A stretch of DNA of 43,033 bases from Candidatus Kapaibacterium sp. (lineage in GTDB: Bacteria > Bacteroidota > Ignavibacteria > Kapaibacteriales > UBA2268). Positions within the stretch are counted from its first letter, which is position 1; each line of letters starts with the position of its first letter. The notes below the pieces were generated by a model. That model saw nothing but the letters and a program-made list of their open reading frames with translations. It did not search any database and was not told where the DNA came from. Both the position numbers and the translations under genes were made by a program. The stretch covers positions 1-43,033 of the forward strand of contig JAONBD010000012.1 of assembly GCA_028376765.1 (NCBI GenBank), read 5' to 3'. Positions 8,631 to 18,121 of the stretch are shown in pieces.

Positions 8631-10298
8631 ATGAACAAAATATTAATAATTATAACATTGATTTCTGCTCAACTTGTTTCTAAGGATTTAATTAATATTC
8701 TAGAAACTGAGCTTAATAGATCCTTTGAAGGTCTTAAAAATGAGGAAACCCCTCCCTACTATATTGGTTATGCTGTTACAGAAACTGAAGAGATTAGAAT
8801 AACTTCTTCTTTTGGCCACATTGTATCAGATTTAGAAAATAGATCTAGAATCCTTGATATTGATTTAAGGGTAGGTGAAAGGCAATTGGATAACACCCAT
8901 ATAATAAGAGGTGAATCATTTAGTTTTGCTTCAGGATCTAGCTCACCTGAGTTAAGCATTGAAAATGAGGAAATGGCAATAAGACAGGCTATATGGAAAG
9001 CTACAGACAGCCATTATAAAAATGCAATTGAAACCCTAGATAAAGTATTAACTAATAAAAAAGTTAAAATAAAAGAAGAAGATAACTCACCAGATTTTAG
9101 TGTTGATGAAGTATATACAGAAAACCTTGGTAAAGCCCCAAAAATTAATGTTGATAAAACTAAGTGGACTGCTGAACTAAATAAATTATCATCAATGTTC
9201 TTAGCTGAACCTTGGTTATACACAGGTACAGTAAGCTTTAACGTAGAACATATAACAAAATATTTTGTGGATACTGAAGGCAGAAAATTAGTTTGGCCAG
9301 AAACGTATGCAAGAATTTCTGTTTATGCCAAAACTAAAGCAGATGATGGAATGAGCTTACCTCTTTATAAAACATTCTTTTCTTATGAAGATAAAAATCT
9401 TGCAAATTCTGATGAAATTACAAAAGATATTGAAGAACTAATAGCTACCTTAAACTTATTAAAAACAGCTGATATAATGGGTACTTATTCTGGTCCAGCT
9501 ATTTTATCAGGAGAAGCTGCAGGTGTTTTCTTTCATGAAATTTTTGGTCATCGTGTAGAAGGTCACCGAGAAAAAGATCCTAATTCTAGTCAAACATTTA
9601 AAAAATCAATGGGTAAAGAAATTTTACCAGATTTTATTAATGTAATTTTTGATCCAACTAAAAGAAGCTTGAAAGGAAATGAAATTTCAGGTAATTATCC
9701 ATTTGATGATCAAGGAATAAAAGCTGAAAAAGTTATCGCTGTAGAAGATGGTAAATTTAAAAACTTTTTAATGTCACGTTCACCAATTGATAACTTTCCT
9801 AAATCAAATGGTCATGGGAGAAGACAACCTGGAAGAGATGCTGTTTCAAGGCAATCAAATTTAATTGTTGATGCTAAAACTACAGTTTCAATAATAGAAT
9901 TAAAAGATAAACTTAGGGAGCTTTGTAAAAAAGAAGATAAAGAATTTGGATTGTTTTTTGATGTTGTTCAAGGTGGTTTTACCTTCACAAATCGAACAAT
10001 CCCAAATGCTTTCAATGTATTACCTTTAGTTGTTTACAAAATCTTTACAGATGGTAGACCAGATGAGCTTGTTAGAGGTGTGGATCTTATAGGTACTCCT
10101 CTCACAACTTTTTCAAACATCGTTGCAGCTGCAAATGATATTGGAGTTTTTAATGGTATTTGTGGTGCCGAATCTGGTAGTGTGCCAGTTTCAGCTTGCT
10201 CCCCAACATTATTAGTTTCGAATATCGAAGTACAGAAAAAGCAAAAATCACAGGCAAAATTACCTGTCCTAGAATCTCCAATAAAACAAACACCCTAA
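8631..10298 (+). CDS. Exported TldD-like metallopeptidase (catalytic partner)
   Basis: 555 residues. The TldD/PmbA fold is a zinc metallopeptidase; TldD with its metal-free partner TldE forms a barrel-like heterodimer that degrades unfolded peptides. The metal motif HEIFGH is at residues 302-307, followed by RVEGHREKD. Cys511 in GICGAESGSVPV aligns by eye with the C-terminal metal-ligand cysteine of TldD. Unlike the usual cytoplasmic TldD, the protein begins with a hydrophobic signal-like segment (MNKILIIITLISAQLVSKD), so a periplasmic location is inferred. It starts 2 bp after gpmA, and its paralogue lacking the metal motif follows after 18 bp, matching a TldD/TldE pair. Confidence 0.9.
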   Translation: MNKILIIITLISAQLVSKDLINILETELNRSFEGLKNEETPPYYIGYAVTETEEIRITSSFGHIVSDLENRSRILDIDLRVGERQLDNTHIIRGESFSFASGSSSPELSIENEEMAIRQAIWKATDSHYKNAIETLDKVLTNKKVKIKEEDNSPDFSVDEVYTENLGKAPKINVDKTKWTAELNKLSSMFLAEPWLYTGTVSFNVEHITKYFVDTEGRKLVWPETYARISVYAKTKADDGMSLPLYKTFFSYEDKNLANSDEITKDIEELIATLNLLKTADIMGTYSGPAILSGEAAGVFFHEIFGHRVEGHREKDPNSSQTFKKSMGKEILPDFINVIFDPTKRSLKGNEISGNYPFDDQGIKAEKVIAVEDGKFKNFLMSRSPIDNFPKSNGHGRRQPGRDAVSRQSNLIVDAKTTVSIIELKDKLRELCKKEDKEFGLFFDVVQGGFTFTNRTIPNAFNVLPLVVYKIFTDGRPDELVRGVDLIGTPLTTFSNIVAAANDIGVFNGICGAESGSVPVSACSPTLLVSNIEVQKKQKSQAKLPVLESPIKQTP

Positions 10299-10316
10299 TA
10301 ATTAAACAAAAAAATA

Positions 10317-12062
10317 ATGAAGCATATATTTTTAATTCTAATCATTTCAGTACAACTTTTTTCAAAAGATGATGATGTCATTTTTTCTGCCATGAAAGAT
10401 GAACTTCAAAGATCAATGAACAAGTTGATAATAAAAGATTTAGGCAAGCCTTATTACATTTCTTATAAGATTGACTTTGCAAATTCACTGGTAATTGAAT
10501 CTACTCTTGGTGCTATTAAAAAAAGCAATCATAATTATAACGCATCTTTAACAAGCGAAGTAAGAGTTGGTGATTATAAATTTGATAACACGAATTTTTT
10601 TGATATTGGGCTTAACTTTTTTGGTTCATCAGATGATGAAGAAAGATTTAAAAACCGACAGATAGCCCACGAGCCTTCTTATGATTATTTAAGAAGAGAA
10701 TTGTGGCTTGCTACAGATGCTGCTTACAAGCAATCTGCTGAACTGTATTCCAAAAAAGTTGCTGCTCTAAAAAATAAAAACCGAAAGGATACAACCGTCG
10801 ATTTTATGAAGCTAGAGCCAAATACAAAAATAATTGATGAAGAATTACCCGTACCTGATAAGGTTAAATTAGAGAATTTAACAAAAGAAATTTCAGCTAT
10901 TTTTAAAAATTACCCAAGTATTAATTCTTCGGCTGTATTAGTAGAATTTGTTCCAAATCGTTCTTATTATTACAATAGTGAGGGAATTAAGTATTTAAAA
11001 ACAAGTTATTACACAGGTCTGGAAATTGTAGCAAGTACCCAAGCAAAAGATGGAATGCCATTAGCAAACTACTACACTTGTTATTCATTAGATCCTAATG
11101 ATTTGCCAACTCTAGATTCATTAAAAATAGCTGCAAATAACGTAGCGAAAGTCCTATCAGAATCTGCTGCAACAGAACTTATTGATGATGATTACTCTGG
11201 CCCAGTAATGTTTACACAGAATGCTGCAGCTGAACTATTTGTACAGAGTTTTGCAAGTAATTTGATTGCTCAAAGAGCACCTGTATCCGAATCAGGTTTT
11301 TCAACTGGTGGTTCAAATAAAGCATTTCAAACTAAAATTGGTGGTAGAGTATTGCCTGAGTTTTTGTCTGTAGAGCTAAATCCATCAAAACAAAAACATT
11401 CTAATACAGAGCTTGTTGGTAGTTTAATATTAGACGATAATGGAATAATTCCTGAATCTAAAACTTTAGTAAAGGATGGGTATTTGGAAACATTAGTTTC
11501 TGAACGGATTCCAACTAAAAGAATAAGAGAAAATTTGGGACATAAAAGAGAAGGCTCTGCAATGTATTCGGTATTAGAACTAACTTCTACTGAAAGAGAA
11601 TTAAATTATCAAAAAATGAAAGATCGCTTAATTGAGCTTTGTAATAAAAGAGAACTACCTTATGGAATTTTAGTAAAAAAAATAATTAATCAGAATATTT
11701 TTGCGACTGGAGTTTACAGGCAAAGTAATGGATTAATAAGATTCCCACAAGGAAATGGTAGCTTTATCCCCTGTGAAGTTTACAAAGTTTATCCTGATGG
11801 AAAAGAAGTATTAACTCGTGGGCTAAATGGTAAGGGTTTTACTGCTAGATCATTTAAGGATATTATAAATGTAGGTGAAAAATCATTTGCTTATAATTTA
11901 TTAGCAAATGCGGTTATTTCTCCTTTTGTTAGTGGCGGCAGTCAATATCTTCCTGCAAGTATTATTGGAAAGAACCTTTTGTTTGAAGATGGTGAATTTG
12001 CTGTTCCAACCGAAGATTTTGATAAAATTCCAGTTTTAAATAATCCGTTAAGTAAAAAATAA
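10317..12062 (+). CDS. Exported TldE/PmbA-like paralogue lacking metal ligands
   Basis: 581 residues, homologous along its length to the preceding gene. It begins with a signal-like segment (MKHIFLILIISVQLFSKDDD). At the aligned metal site the catalytic HEIFGH is replaced by VQSFAS (residues 309-314), preceded by the shared SGPVMFTQNAAAELF. The C-terminal metal-ligand cysteine is also absent (AYNLLANAVISPFVSGGSQY). This matches TldE/PmbA, the inactive half of the TldD/TldE heterodimer. Its last base overlaps the ATG of the next gene (TAATG), indicating translational coupling to the polysaccharide chain-length gene. Function as the structural or substrate-gripping partner is inferred. Confidence 0.88.
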   Translation: MKHIFLILIISVQLFSKDDDVIFSAMKDELQRSMNKLIIKDLGKPYYISYKIDFANSLVIESTLGAIKKSNHNYNASLTSEVRVGDYKFDNTNFFDIGLNFFGSSDDEERFKNRQIAHEPSYDYLRRELWLATDAAYKQSAELYSKKVAALKNKNRKDTTVDFMKLEPNTKIIDEELPVPDKVKLENLTKEISAIFKNYPSINSSAVLVEFVPNRSYYYNSEGIKYLKTSYYTGLEIVASTQAKDGMPLANYYTCYSLDPNDLPTLDSLKIAANNVAKVLSESAATELIDDDYSGPVMFTQNAAAELFVQSFASNLIAQRAPVSESGFSTGGSNKAFQTKIGGRVLPEFLSVELNPSKQKHSNTELVGSLILDDNGIIPESKTLVKDGYLETLVSERIPTKRIRENLGHKREGSAMYSVLELTSTERELNYQKMKDRLIELCNKRELPYGILVKKIINQNIFATGVYRQSNGLIRFPQGNGSFIPCEVYKVYPDGKEVLTRGLNGKGFTARSFKDIINVGEKSFAYNLLANAVISPFVSGGSQYLPASIIGKNLLFEDGEFAVPTEDFDKIPVLNNPLSKK

Positions 12063-13222
12063 TGTCAGAAGATCAAAATGAATTAAGTCCAGCAGTATAT
12101 TACGTTGGAATAATATTAAGAAACAAATGGCTAATTGCTACAATTACTTTTATTGTAACAGTAGCATCTATAATTTATAGTCTTTATTTTGTAGAAGTTC
12201 AATTCAAATCTACAGTTAACCTTGTCCCCCCTAGGTCAACAGGTTCTGCATTTGAAAACATGATTTCAAATGTTGGTAGCTCCCTAAAAAAATTAGGATT
12301 AAATAGCTTAACTGGCGGTGGTGATGGTCAATCCTATGAATATATGGTGATTCTAGAAAGCCGAACGGTACAAGATTCAATTATCAAGAAATACAATCTA
12401 AAACATATCTATGAATTGGATGAAGATACAACTATGCTAAACACAAGAAAAATGTTTGCTTTAAATCATAAAGTAGAATTTTTAGAAACTGGCAATTACT
12501 TGATTTCAGTTTGGGATAAAGATAAAATTAGAGCTAGTAAGATGGCAAATGATTTTGCAAGCATTGCTGATGGACTTTCTACAAAACTTGATATGGAAGA
12601 AGCAGATTACAATCTATTTTATCTAGAAAAAAGACTAAGCTATATAGATTCTGCCTATAAAAAAATCGCTGATTCTTTAAAAATATTTGCCAGTAAATAT
12701 AAAGTATTTTCTTTTGAAGATCAAGCAAAGTCATATAGTAATGCTATTAGCGAATTGAAACAACAAGAAATGTTAGCTGAGCTATCTTATGATTATACCA
12801 AAGATGTTTACGGTAGTAACGATTTTGAAACCCTAAAAAGAGAGAAACTACTATCTAGCTTAAGAGAGCAACTAAAAAATGTAATGGTAAAACCAGGAAT
12901 GGCTGGAAATATGACAATTAACAACGCAGGCCAGATAGCTGTTGAATACGCAAATCTTTATGCAGATTTTGAAGCATTTACTACAATCAGAGCATTTTTA
13001 TTACCCATGATAGAAAAAGCTAGGTTAGATGTAAATAAAAATACTAAGAACTTATTTGTAATTGATAAAGCAATCCCAGCTGATAAAAAAGATAGACCAA
13101 AAAGAAGTCTACTTGTGATTGGCTCTTTTCTAGGTTCATTCGTATTAACAATTTTCTTTATACTAATCATTAATGCCTACAAACGATTTATTGCAAATGT
13201 AAAACTTCATTTAAATGATTAG
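12062..13222 (+). CDS. Wzz-like polysaccharide chain-length determinant
   Basis: 386 residues with the polysaccharide co-polymerase layout: an N-terminal membrane helix (~25-50, NKWLIATITFIVTVASIIYS), a long periplasmic helical region (~55-335) with coiled-coil character (YLEKRLSYIDSAYKKIADSL), and a C-terminal membrane helix (~350-372). Just before the second helix is the family's Pro-rich segment (AIPADKKDRPKRSLLVIG). Such proteins set the chain length of O-antigen or exopolysaccharide in the inner membrane. No tyrosine-kinase domain is attached. The next gene, 2 bp downstream, is a polymerase/ligase-like membrane protein, the natural partner. Confidence 0.85.
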   Translation: MSEDQNELSPAVYYVGIILRNKWLIATITFIVTVASIIYSLYFVEVQFKSTVNLVPPRSTGSAFENMISNVGSSLKKLGLNSLTGGGDGQSYEYMVILESRTVQDSIIKKYNLKHIYELDEDTTMLNTRKMFALNHKVEFLETGNYLISVWDKDKIRASKMANDFASIADGLSTKLDMEEADYNLFYLEKRLSYIDSAYKKIADSLKIFASKYKVFSFEDQAKSYSNAISELKQQEMLAELSYDYTKDVYGSNDFETLKREKLLSSLREQLKNVMVKPGMAGNMTINNAGQIAVEYANLYADFEAFTTIRAFLLPMIEKARLDVNKNTKNLFVIDKAIPADKKDRPKRSLLVIGSFLGSFVLTIFFILIINAYKRFIANVKLHLND

Positions 13223-13224
13223 AA

Positions 13225-14592
13225 ATGAGTCATTTAAGTAGATTTAATATTGGTTTAATTTTTTTATTAGTTGTAAGCATAGTTACTACTTTTCTGTATT
13301 ACGAAATTAGTTTAGCTAGCCTTCTTATTCCTGTAGTATTCACTTCCATTTATTACATTAGTAAGAATAGTAAAAACTGGATTTTATTTTTTGTGTATAC
13401 AATCCCTCTTTGGACTAATCTAAGTAACAAGGGTATTAACCCAATCGATTTAGCAATTATTATTGTCTGGTATTCCGGGCTAATATTATTTTTCTTTAAT
13501 ATGATATATATCAAAAAAAGGACAATAATTAAAAATCTTGGCGATTTTTTGATTTTATTCTTCTTTTTTATGTACCTTTTTTATTTAATTATGGGAGTAA
13601 TAACAGGTACATCTCCTATTGCAGGATCGATTAGTGAGTACCTGAGAGCAGGTGTAATTCTCTTATATTTTCCAATCAGAGAGGAAATAACAAGTTATAA
13701 AAAGTTGAATTACTTTGTTAAGCATTTAATTTTTTCACTTTTTCTCACCTTCATTTTTTGGTCAATTTTAAACTACTTACGAATTTCTAGTGCAAGAAAC
13801 ATATATGAAGCAACTAGTTTTCAGAGATCTAACCAAGAAATATTTACTCTTGGGATAATTTTTGGTTCAATCTTTTACATTTCTTTAAAAGGCTTTAAAA
13901 GTAAATCAGCTTTTTTAATTTTGACTTTGTTTTCTGGAATTGGGCTTATTATTACATTTTCAAGAGTATATTGGATAACAACAATTATGGGTCTGACAAT
14001 ATCATTTTTCTTTTTTGAAGCAAAGAAAAAAATTAACATCCTATTTTTAGTTTTTACAATCTTAACAATATTCATAATTGGAATTTTAACATTAGCTCCC
14101 GAACTATCTGAATACCTTTTCGACTATTTTTATAAAAGATTTACATCAAGTACAGATCTAACAGGTGATGTTTCATTTCTTTCGAGATTTGATGAAATTT
14201 TCAAACTTTATGATGAAATTTATTTATATCTACTTGGTGGTATGGGTCTTTCTCGTGATTTCAGCTATTATAATTCAAGTTTTGATCTTGTAAATTGGAT
14301 TTCTCCTTTTATCCATAATGCTTACGTTCACATATCATACAAAGCTGGAATACCAATGGCACTCGTTTATTTTTCTGTTTTGGGCTTTTATGTAACAAGT
14401 TCACTTTCAAAAATTCGTAAAAATAATAGCGAGATAATTAATGCTTTTTATTTGTCCAGCGGTATTTGTATCATCATATTTTTAATTGTAAGTTTGCTTA
14501 CCTCCACTTTTTCTTCAAGACCTGGTGGTGTATTTTTAGCATTAGTAATTGCTTTTATAAATATTGCAGATAATTTAAAAAATGATAAATGA
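13225..14592 (+). CDS. O-antigen polymerase/ligase-like membrane protein (Wzy/WaaL type)
   Basis: 455 residues, almost entirely hydrophobic, with about ten or eleven membrane segments and a larger external loop around residues 305-365 (RFTSSTDLTGDVSFLSRFDE, followed by IHNAYVHISYKAG). The 'H-N-x-Y' and 'R-F' features in that loop are typical of the Wzy/WaaL superfamily, which polymerises or transfers lipid-linked polysaccharide at the periplasmic face. Polymerase and ligase cannot be separated by sequence; the preceding Wzz-like gene favours a polymerase. The last 11 bp overlap the start of the PBP2 gene. Confidence 0.75.
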   Translation: MSHLSRFNIGLIFLLVVSIVTTFLYYEISLASLLIPVVFTSIYYISKNSKNWILFFVYTIPLWTNLSNKGINPIDLAIIIVWYSGLILFFFNMIYIKKRTIIKNLGDFLILFFFFMYLFYLIMGVITGTSPIAGSISEYLRAGVILLYFPIREEITSYKKLNYFVKHLIFSLFLTFIFWSILNYLRISSARNIYEATSFQRSNQEIFTLGIIFGSIFYISLKGFKSKSAFLILTLFSGIGLIITFSRVYWITTIMGLTISFFFFEAKKKINILFLVFTILTIFIIGILTLAPELSEYLFDYFYKRFTSSTDLTGDVSFLSRFDEIFKLYDEIYLYLLGGMGLSRDFSYYNSSFDLVNWISPFIHNAYVHISYKAGIPMALVYFSVLGFYVTSSLSKIRKNNSEIINAFYLSSGICIIIFLIVSLLTSTFSSRPGGVFLALVIAFINIADNLKNDK

Positions 14593-16384
14593 CAGTTTAT
14601 ATTTTGCATCCAAAGGCAAAAAAAACTTACTAAATGGAATAACCCTTATTTTATGCCTAGTATTTATTTCAAAGCTTGCATACATGCAAATTTTTGAAAC
14701 ATCAAAGTATCAGCAGCTTTCAGAAAACCAAGCTATTAAACTTGTAAGAAAAGAACCAATCCGTGGCAACATTTTCGACAGAAATAATGAGATGTTAGTA
14801 CACTCCCAACCTGCATTTTCAATTACAATAACACCAAGTGAATTTACTAAACAATCTAAAACGCTACTCTCATCACTTTTAAATACTGAAGAATCAGAGG
14901 TTGATAAAGTATTATCGAAGTACAAGGGATATTCCAGACTAAACCCAATAAAAATATTTAAAGATGTTAATATTGAGATTGTTTCAGCAATAGAGGAATA
15001 CAACCAATATTTGCCCGGTGTTGATATAACAATAGAATCGAAAAGAAAATATGAATCCGTAATTGAGTTATCTCATATTTTGGGTTACACAGGAGAAATT
15101 TCTAAAAAAAGGTTAGAACAAAAACGATATTATTTTCCTGGTGACGATATAGGTAGAAATGGACTTGAATACTCTTATGAAGATTTATTGAAAGGATCAT
15201 TTGGTAGTGAATGGATTGCAGTTAATAAATTCCAACAAAAAGTATCAGCTTTTGATGATGGTAAACTTGATAAAGACGCTGTAAAAGGATTTGATTTAAT
15301 TCTTCATATTGACTCAAAATTACAAGCGAAAGCTGAGGAATTGTTAATTGGCAAGGTTGGCTCTGCTGTTGCAATTGATGTTAATACTGGTGGTATATTA
15401 GCTTACGCTAGTTCTCCTCATTTTAAATTGGAAGATTTTTCGGGAAGAATACCAGCAAAGGTTTATAATCAACTCCGTGATAATTCTGATAAACCATTGC
15501 TAAATAGACCAATTCAAGGAGAATATGCTCCAGGTTCATCTTGGAAAATGTTAGTGGCTCTTGCTGCATTAGAAGAGGGTATAATCACAAAAAATTCAAC
15601 TTTTACCTGCTCAGGATTTTTGAAATTTGGGAATAGATCTTTTCATTGTACCCATACTGATGGAACAATCAATGTTGTTGATGCTATAAGATCATCATGT
15701 AATGTTTATTTTTATCATCTTGGTATTAAGTTAGGAATAGAAAAAATAAGAGAATATGGGTTGAAATTTGGTTTTGGTACAAGAACTGGAATTGATTTAC
15801 CAAATGAAAGAGATGGAAACTTACCATCAATCCAAACGTTAGAAAAAATATACCAAGGATATGTTCCAAAAGGGATAGCATTGAATTGGGGTATTGGGCA
15901 GGGTGAAATCCTAACAACTCCTCTACAGATGGCAGCTTACACTGCTGCAATAGCAAATGGAGGAACTTATTATCAACCTCACTTAGTTTGGAAAGTATTT
16001 AACCCACTTATCAAAAAGTACGAAGTGATGAACTACAAATCAACAAATATTAAAATTGCTTCTGACTACTTTGATATAGTGAAATTTGGCATGTGGAAAG
16101 TTGTTAACCAAGGTGGAACAGCCACTAATGTTCACCTAAATCAAGTCGATATTTGTGGAAAAACTTCAACTTCTCAAAATAATAAGGGGAAACCCCACTC
16201 TTGGTTTGTTAGCTTTGCTCCATATAAAGACCCTGAAGTAGCAATTATTGCAATTGTAGAAAATGGTGGATATGGAAGTGTAGCTGCAGCACCAATAGTT
16301 AGAGAAATGCACAAAGTTTATTTTGGAATAGATACTTTACAAGAATATTCTAATATTGATTCAATTTTAACACAAGAGCATTGA
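14582..16384 (+). CDS. mrdA: Penicillin-binding protein 2 (elongasome transpeptidase) with KTS in place of KTG
   Basis: 600 residues: a single N-terminal membrane helix (~17-35), the PBP dimerisation domain with RGNIFDRNNEMLVHS (~61-75), and a transpeptidase domain (~250-590). Active-site motifs are SSWK (Ser319, Lys322) in APGSSWKMLVALAALEEG, SCN (372-374) in IRSSCNVYFYHLG, and KTS (527-529) in CGKTSTSQNN. The third motif is normally KTG, so Gly is replaced by Ser. Other PBP2 signatures are intact (NWGIGQGEILTTPLQMAAY). It cross-links peptidoglycan for cell elongation. It overlaps the upstream gene by 11 bp, and its TGA overlaps the TTG start of the next. No rodA is in the window. Confidence 0.92.
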   Translation: MINDSLYFASKGKKNLLNGITLILCLVFISKLAYMQIFETSKYQQLSENQAIKLVRKEPIRGNIFDRNNEMLVHSQPAFSITITPSEFTKQSKTLLSSLLNTEESEVDKVLSKYKGYSRLNPIKIFKDVNIEIVSAIEEYNQYLPGVDITIESKRKYESVIELSHILGYTGEISKKRLEQKRYYFPGDDIGRNGLEYSYEDLLKGSFGSEWIAVNKFQQKVSAFDDGKLDKDAVKGFDLILHIDSKLQAKAEELLIGKVGSAVAIDVNTGGILAYASSPHFKLEDFSGRIPAKVYNQLRDNSDKPLLNRPIQGEYAPGSSWKMLVALAALEEGIITKNSTFTCSGFLKFGNRSFHCTHTDGTINVVDAIRSSCNVYFYHLGIKLGIEKIREYGLKFGFGTRTGIDLPNERDGNLPSIQTLEKIYQGYVPKGIALNWGIGQGEILTTPLQMAAYTAAIANGGTYYQPHLVWKVFNPLIKKYEVMNYKSTNIKIASDYFDIVKFGMWKVVNQGGTATNVHLNQVDICGKTSTSQNNKGKPHSWFVSFAPYKDPEVAIIAIVENGGYGSVAAAPIVREMHKVYFGIDTLQEYSNIDSILTQEH

Positions 16385-18111
16385 ACTTAAATGAAATAAT
16401 AGAATTAAAGGATCCTCCTTTTCTAAAAAAGTATCCTAAGATATTTAAGTCTCTTATGCTTAAATTTTTAGAATTCTTATTTAATGAAGAAGAAATTAAT
16501 AAGTATTTAAAAGAATTGGAACACCTAAAAGGATTCGATTTTATAGATGGTCTTTTTCATAAACTCAACTTTACTTACTTACTATCAGATCAACATAAGT
16601 TAAGAATACCATCGGAAGGAGCAGTTATTCTTACAGCAAATCATCCATTAGGAGCACTTGATGGATTAATCCTATTAAAAGCAATTAGTGAAATCAGAAA
16701 AGATGTTAAAGTGATTGCTAGCGATGTAGTAGCGGAAATATCAAATTTATCTGACCTTATTATTCCAGTTGATTTTGACTCTTTAGATGAGAGAAAAAAA
16801 AATATAGCAAATATTGAGAAAAGCTTAAAAGATGGAGAATTAGTTATATTTTTCCCTTCGGTATTTGTTTCGACTTATCAGTTTGGAAAAGTTCAAGACT
16901 CCCCTTGGGAACAGGGAGCTATCAACCTAGCTTCTAAATTTGATTTACCAATTTTACCTGTTTATATTGATGGTAAAAATACTAGACTATTTTATTCTAT
17001 TTCTAGTATTAATCAAGAAATTTCTCAGTTTATGCTTTTCAGAGAAGTTTTAAAGAAAAGAAACTCTTCTATTCAATTAATAATTGGAAAGCTAATTCCA
17101 GGTTCATCATTTAGTGGAAAATCAATATCTCGTGGATATGAAACTAAAATGCTTAAAAAGCATGTTTATAATATTGGTAAGAATAAAAAAGATGTTTTTA
17201 AAACTGTTAACACCATTATTCATCCAATTAGAAAAGAATTATTAATCGAAGAATTTAAGGATTCAATACTTCTCGGTAAAACAAAAGACAACAAAACCAT
17301 TTATTTATGTGAATATGATAAATCACATAATATAATAGAAGAAATTGCAAGGTTAAGGGAAATCACTTTTAGAAAAGTGGGAGAAGGAACAGGCAACACA
17401 AAGGATTTTGACGAATATGATACCTATTACAAACATATAATTGTATGGGATGATAAAAAATTAGAGATTGTGGGATCCTACCGTCTTGGAGTTTGTGAAG
17501 AAATAATTAAAGAAAAAAGTATTAATAGCATTTATAATGCTCTCCAGTTTGAATTTAATGAAGATTATATTGATATTTTAAATAGTTCAGTTGAATTAGG
17601 TCGAAGTTTTGTGCAAATGAGATATTGGGGATCTTCTGCTTTAGATTATTTATGGCAAGGAATTGGAGCATTTTTATCGAAATTTCCTAAATATAAATAC
17701 CTTTTTGGTGCAGTAAGTATTAGTGATTCTTATCCCTCTGCTGCAAAAAACATGTTGGTTTATTATCATCAAAAGTGGTTTAATGATACTCGTAAAATTG
17801 CTAAAGCAAAAAACCCTTATATTATAGAAAAAAAGGACTTAGAACAAATTATTCCAATATTTGATAGTGATGAATTTAAAGATGACTTCATAAAATTGAA
17901 AAGAGCAATTAGGCAATTTGGCATGTCAGTGCCTACCTTGCTAAGAAGATATGTAGATCTAACAGATTTTGGGGGAACAAAATTTGTTGACTTTGGTGTT
18001 GATGAATCTTTTGCTAATTCAATTGACTGTTTTGTGGTTGTAGAACTTGATAAACTTAGAGCAGATTTTAAAGAACGATACTACACAAATCAAAAAAGTC
18101 TAAAAAATTAA
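16381..18111 (+). CDS. olsF: OlsF-like bifunctional acyltransferase (ornithine/amino-acid lipid synthesis)
   Basis: 576 residues with two acyltransferase domains. The N-terminal half is PlsC/LPLAT-like, with NHPLGALDG (His88, Asp94) and FFPSVF. The C-terminal half is OlsB/GNAT-like, with RLREITFRKVGEGTGNT, ELGRSFV and FGAVSISDSYPSAAKNML. In characterised OlsF the C-terminal domain N-acylates ornithine and the N-terminal domain adds the second fatty acid by O-acylation. Ornithine versus glycine or another amino acid cannot be told from sequence. The start is TTG at 16381, overlapping the PBP2 stop as ATTGA; the next in-frame ATG is at residue 26, so the coupled TTG is preferred. It ends the seven-gene run. 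Confidence 0.82.
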   Translation: MNLNEIIELKDPPFLKKYPKIFKSLMLKFLEFLFNEEEINKYLKELEHLKGFDFIDGLFHKLNFTYLLSDQHKLRIPSEGAVILTANHPLGALDGLILLKAISEIRKDVKVIASDVVAEISNLSDLIIPVDFDSLDERKKNIANIEKSLKDGELVIFFPSVFVSTYQFGKVQDSPWEQGAINLASKFDLPILPVYIDGKNTRLFYSISSINQEISQFMLFREVLKKRNSSIQLIIGKLIPGSSFSGKSISRGYETKMLKKHVYNIGKNKKDVFKTVNTIIHPIRKELLIEEFKDSILLGKTKDNKTIYLCEYDKSHNIIEEIARLREITFRKVGEGTGNTKDFDEYDTYYKHIIVWDDKKLEIVGSYRLGVCEEIIKEKSINSIYNALQFEFNEDYIDILNSSVELGRSFVQMRYWGSSALDYLWQGIGAFLSKFPKYKYLFGAVSISDSYPSAAKNMLVYYHQKWFNDTRKIAKAKNPYIIEKKDLEQIIPIFDSDEFKDDFIKLKRAIRQFGMSVPTLLRRYVDLTDFGGTKFVDFGVDESFANSIDCFVVVELDKLRADFKERYYTNQKSLKN

Positions 18112-18121
18112 AGATAAAATA

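Noticed and set aside
14710-15003. Minus-strand frame of 97 codons
   Set aside because: It is antisense to the PBP2 dimerisation domain and has no motif of its own.
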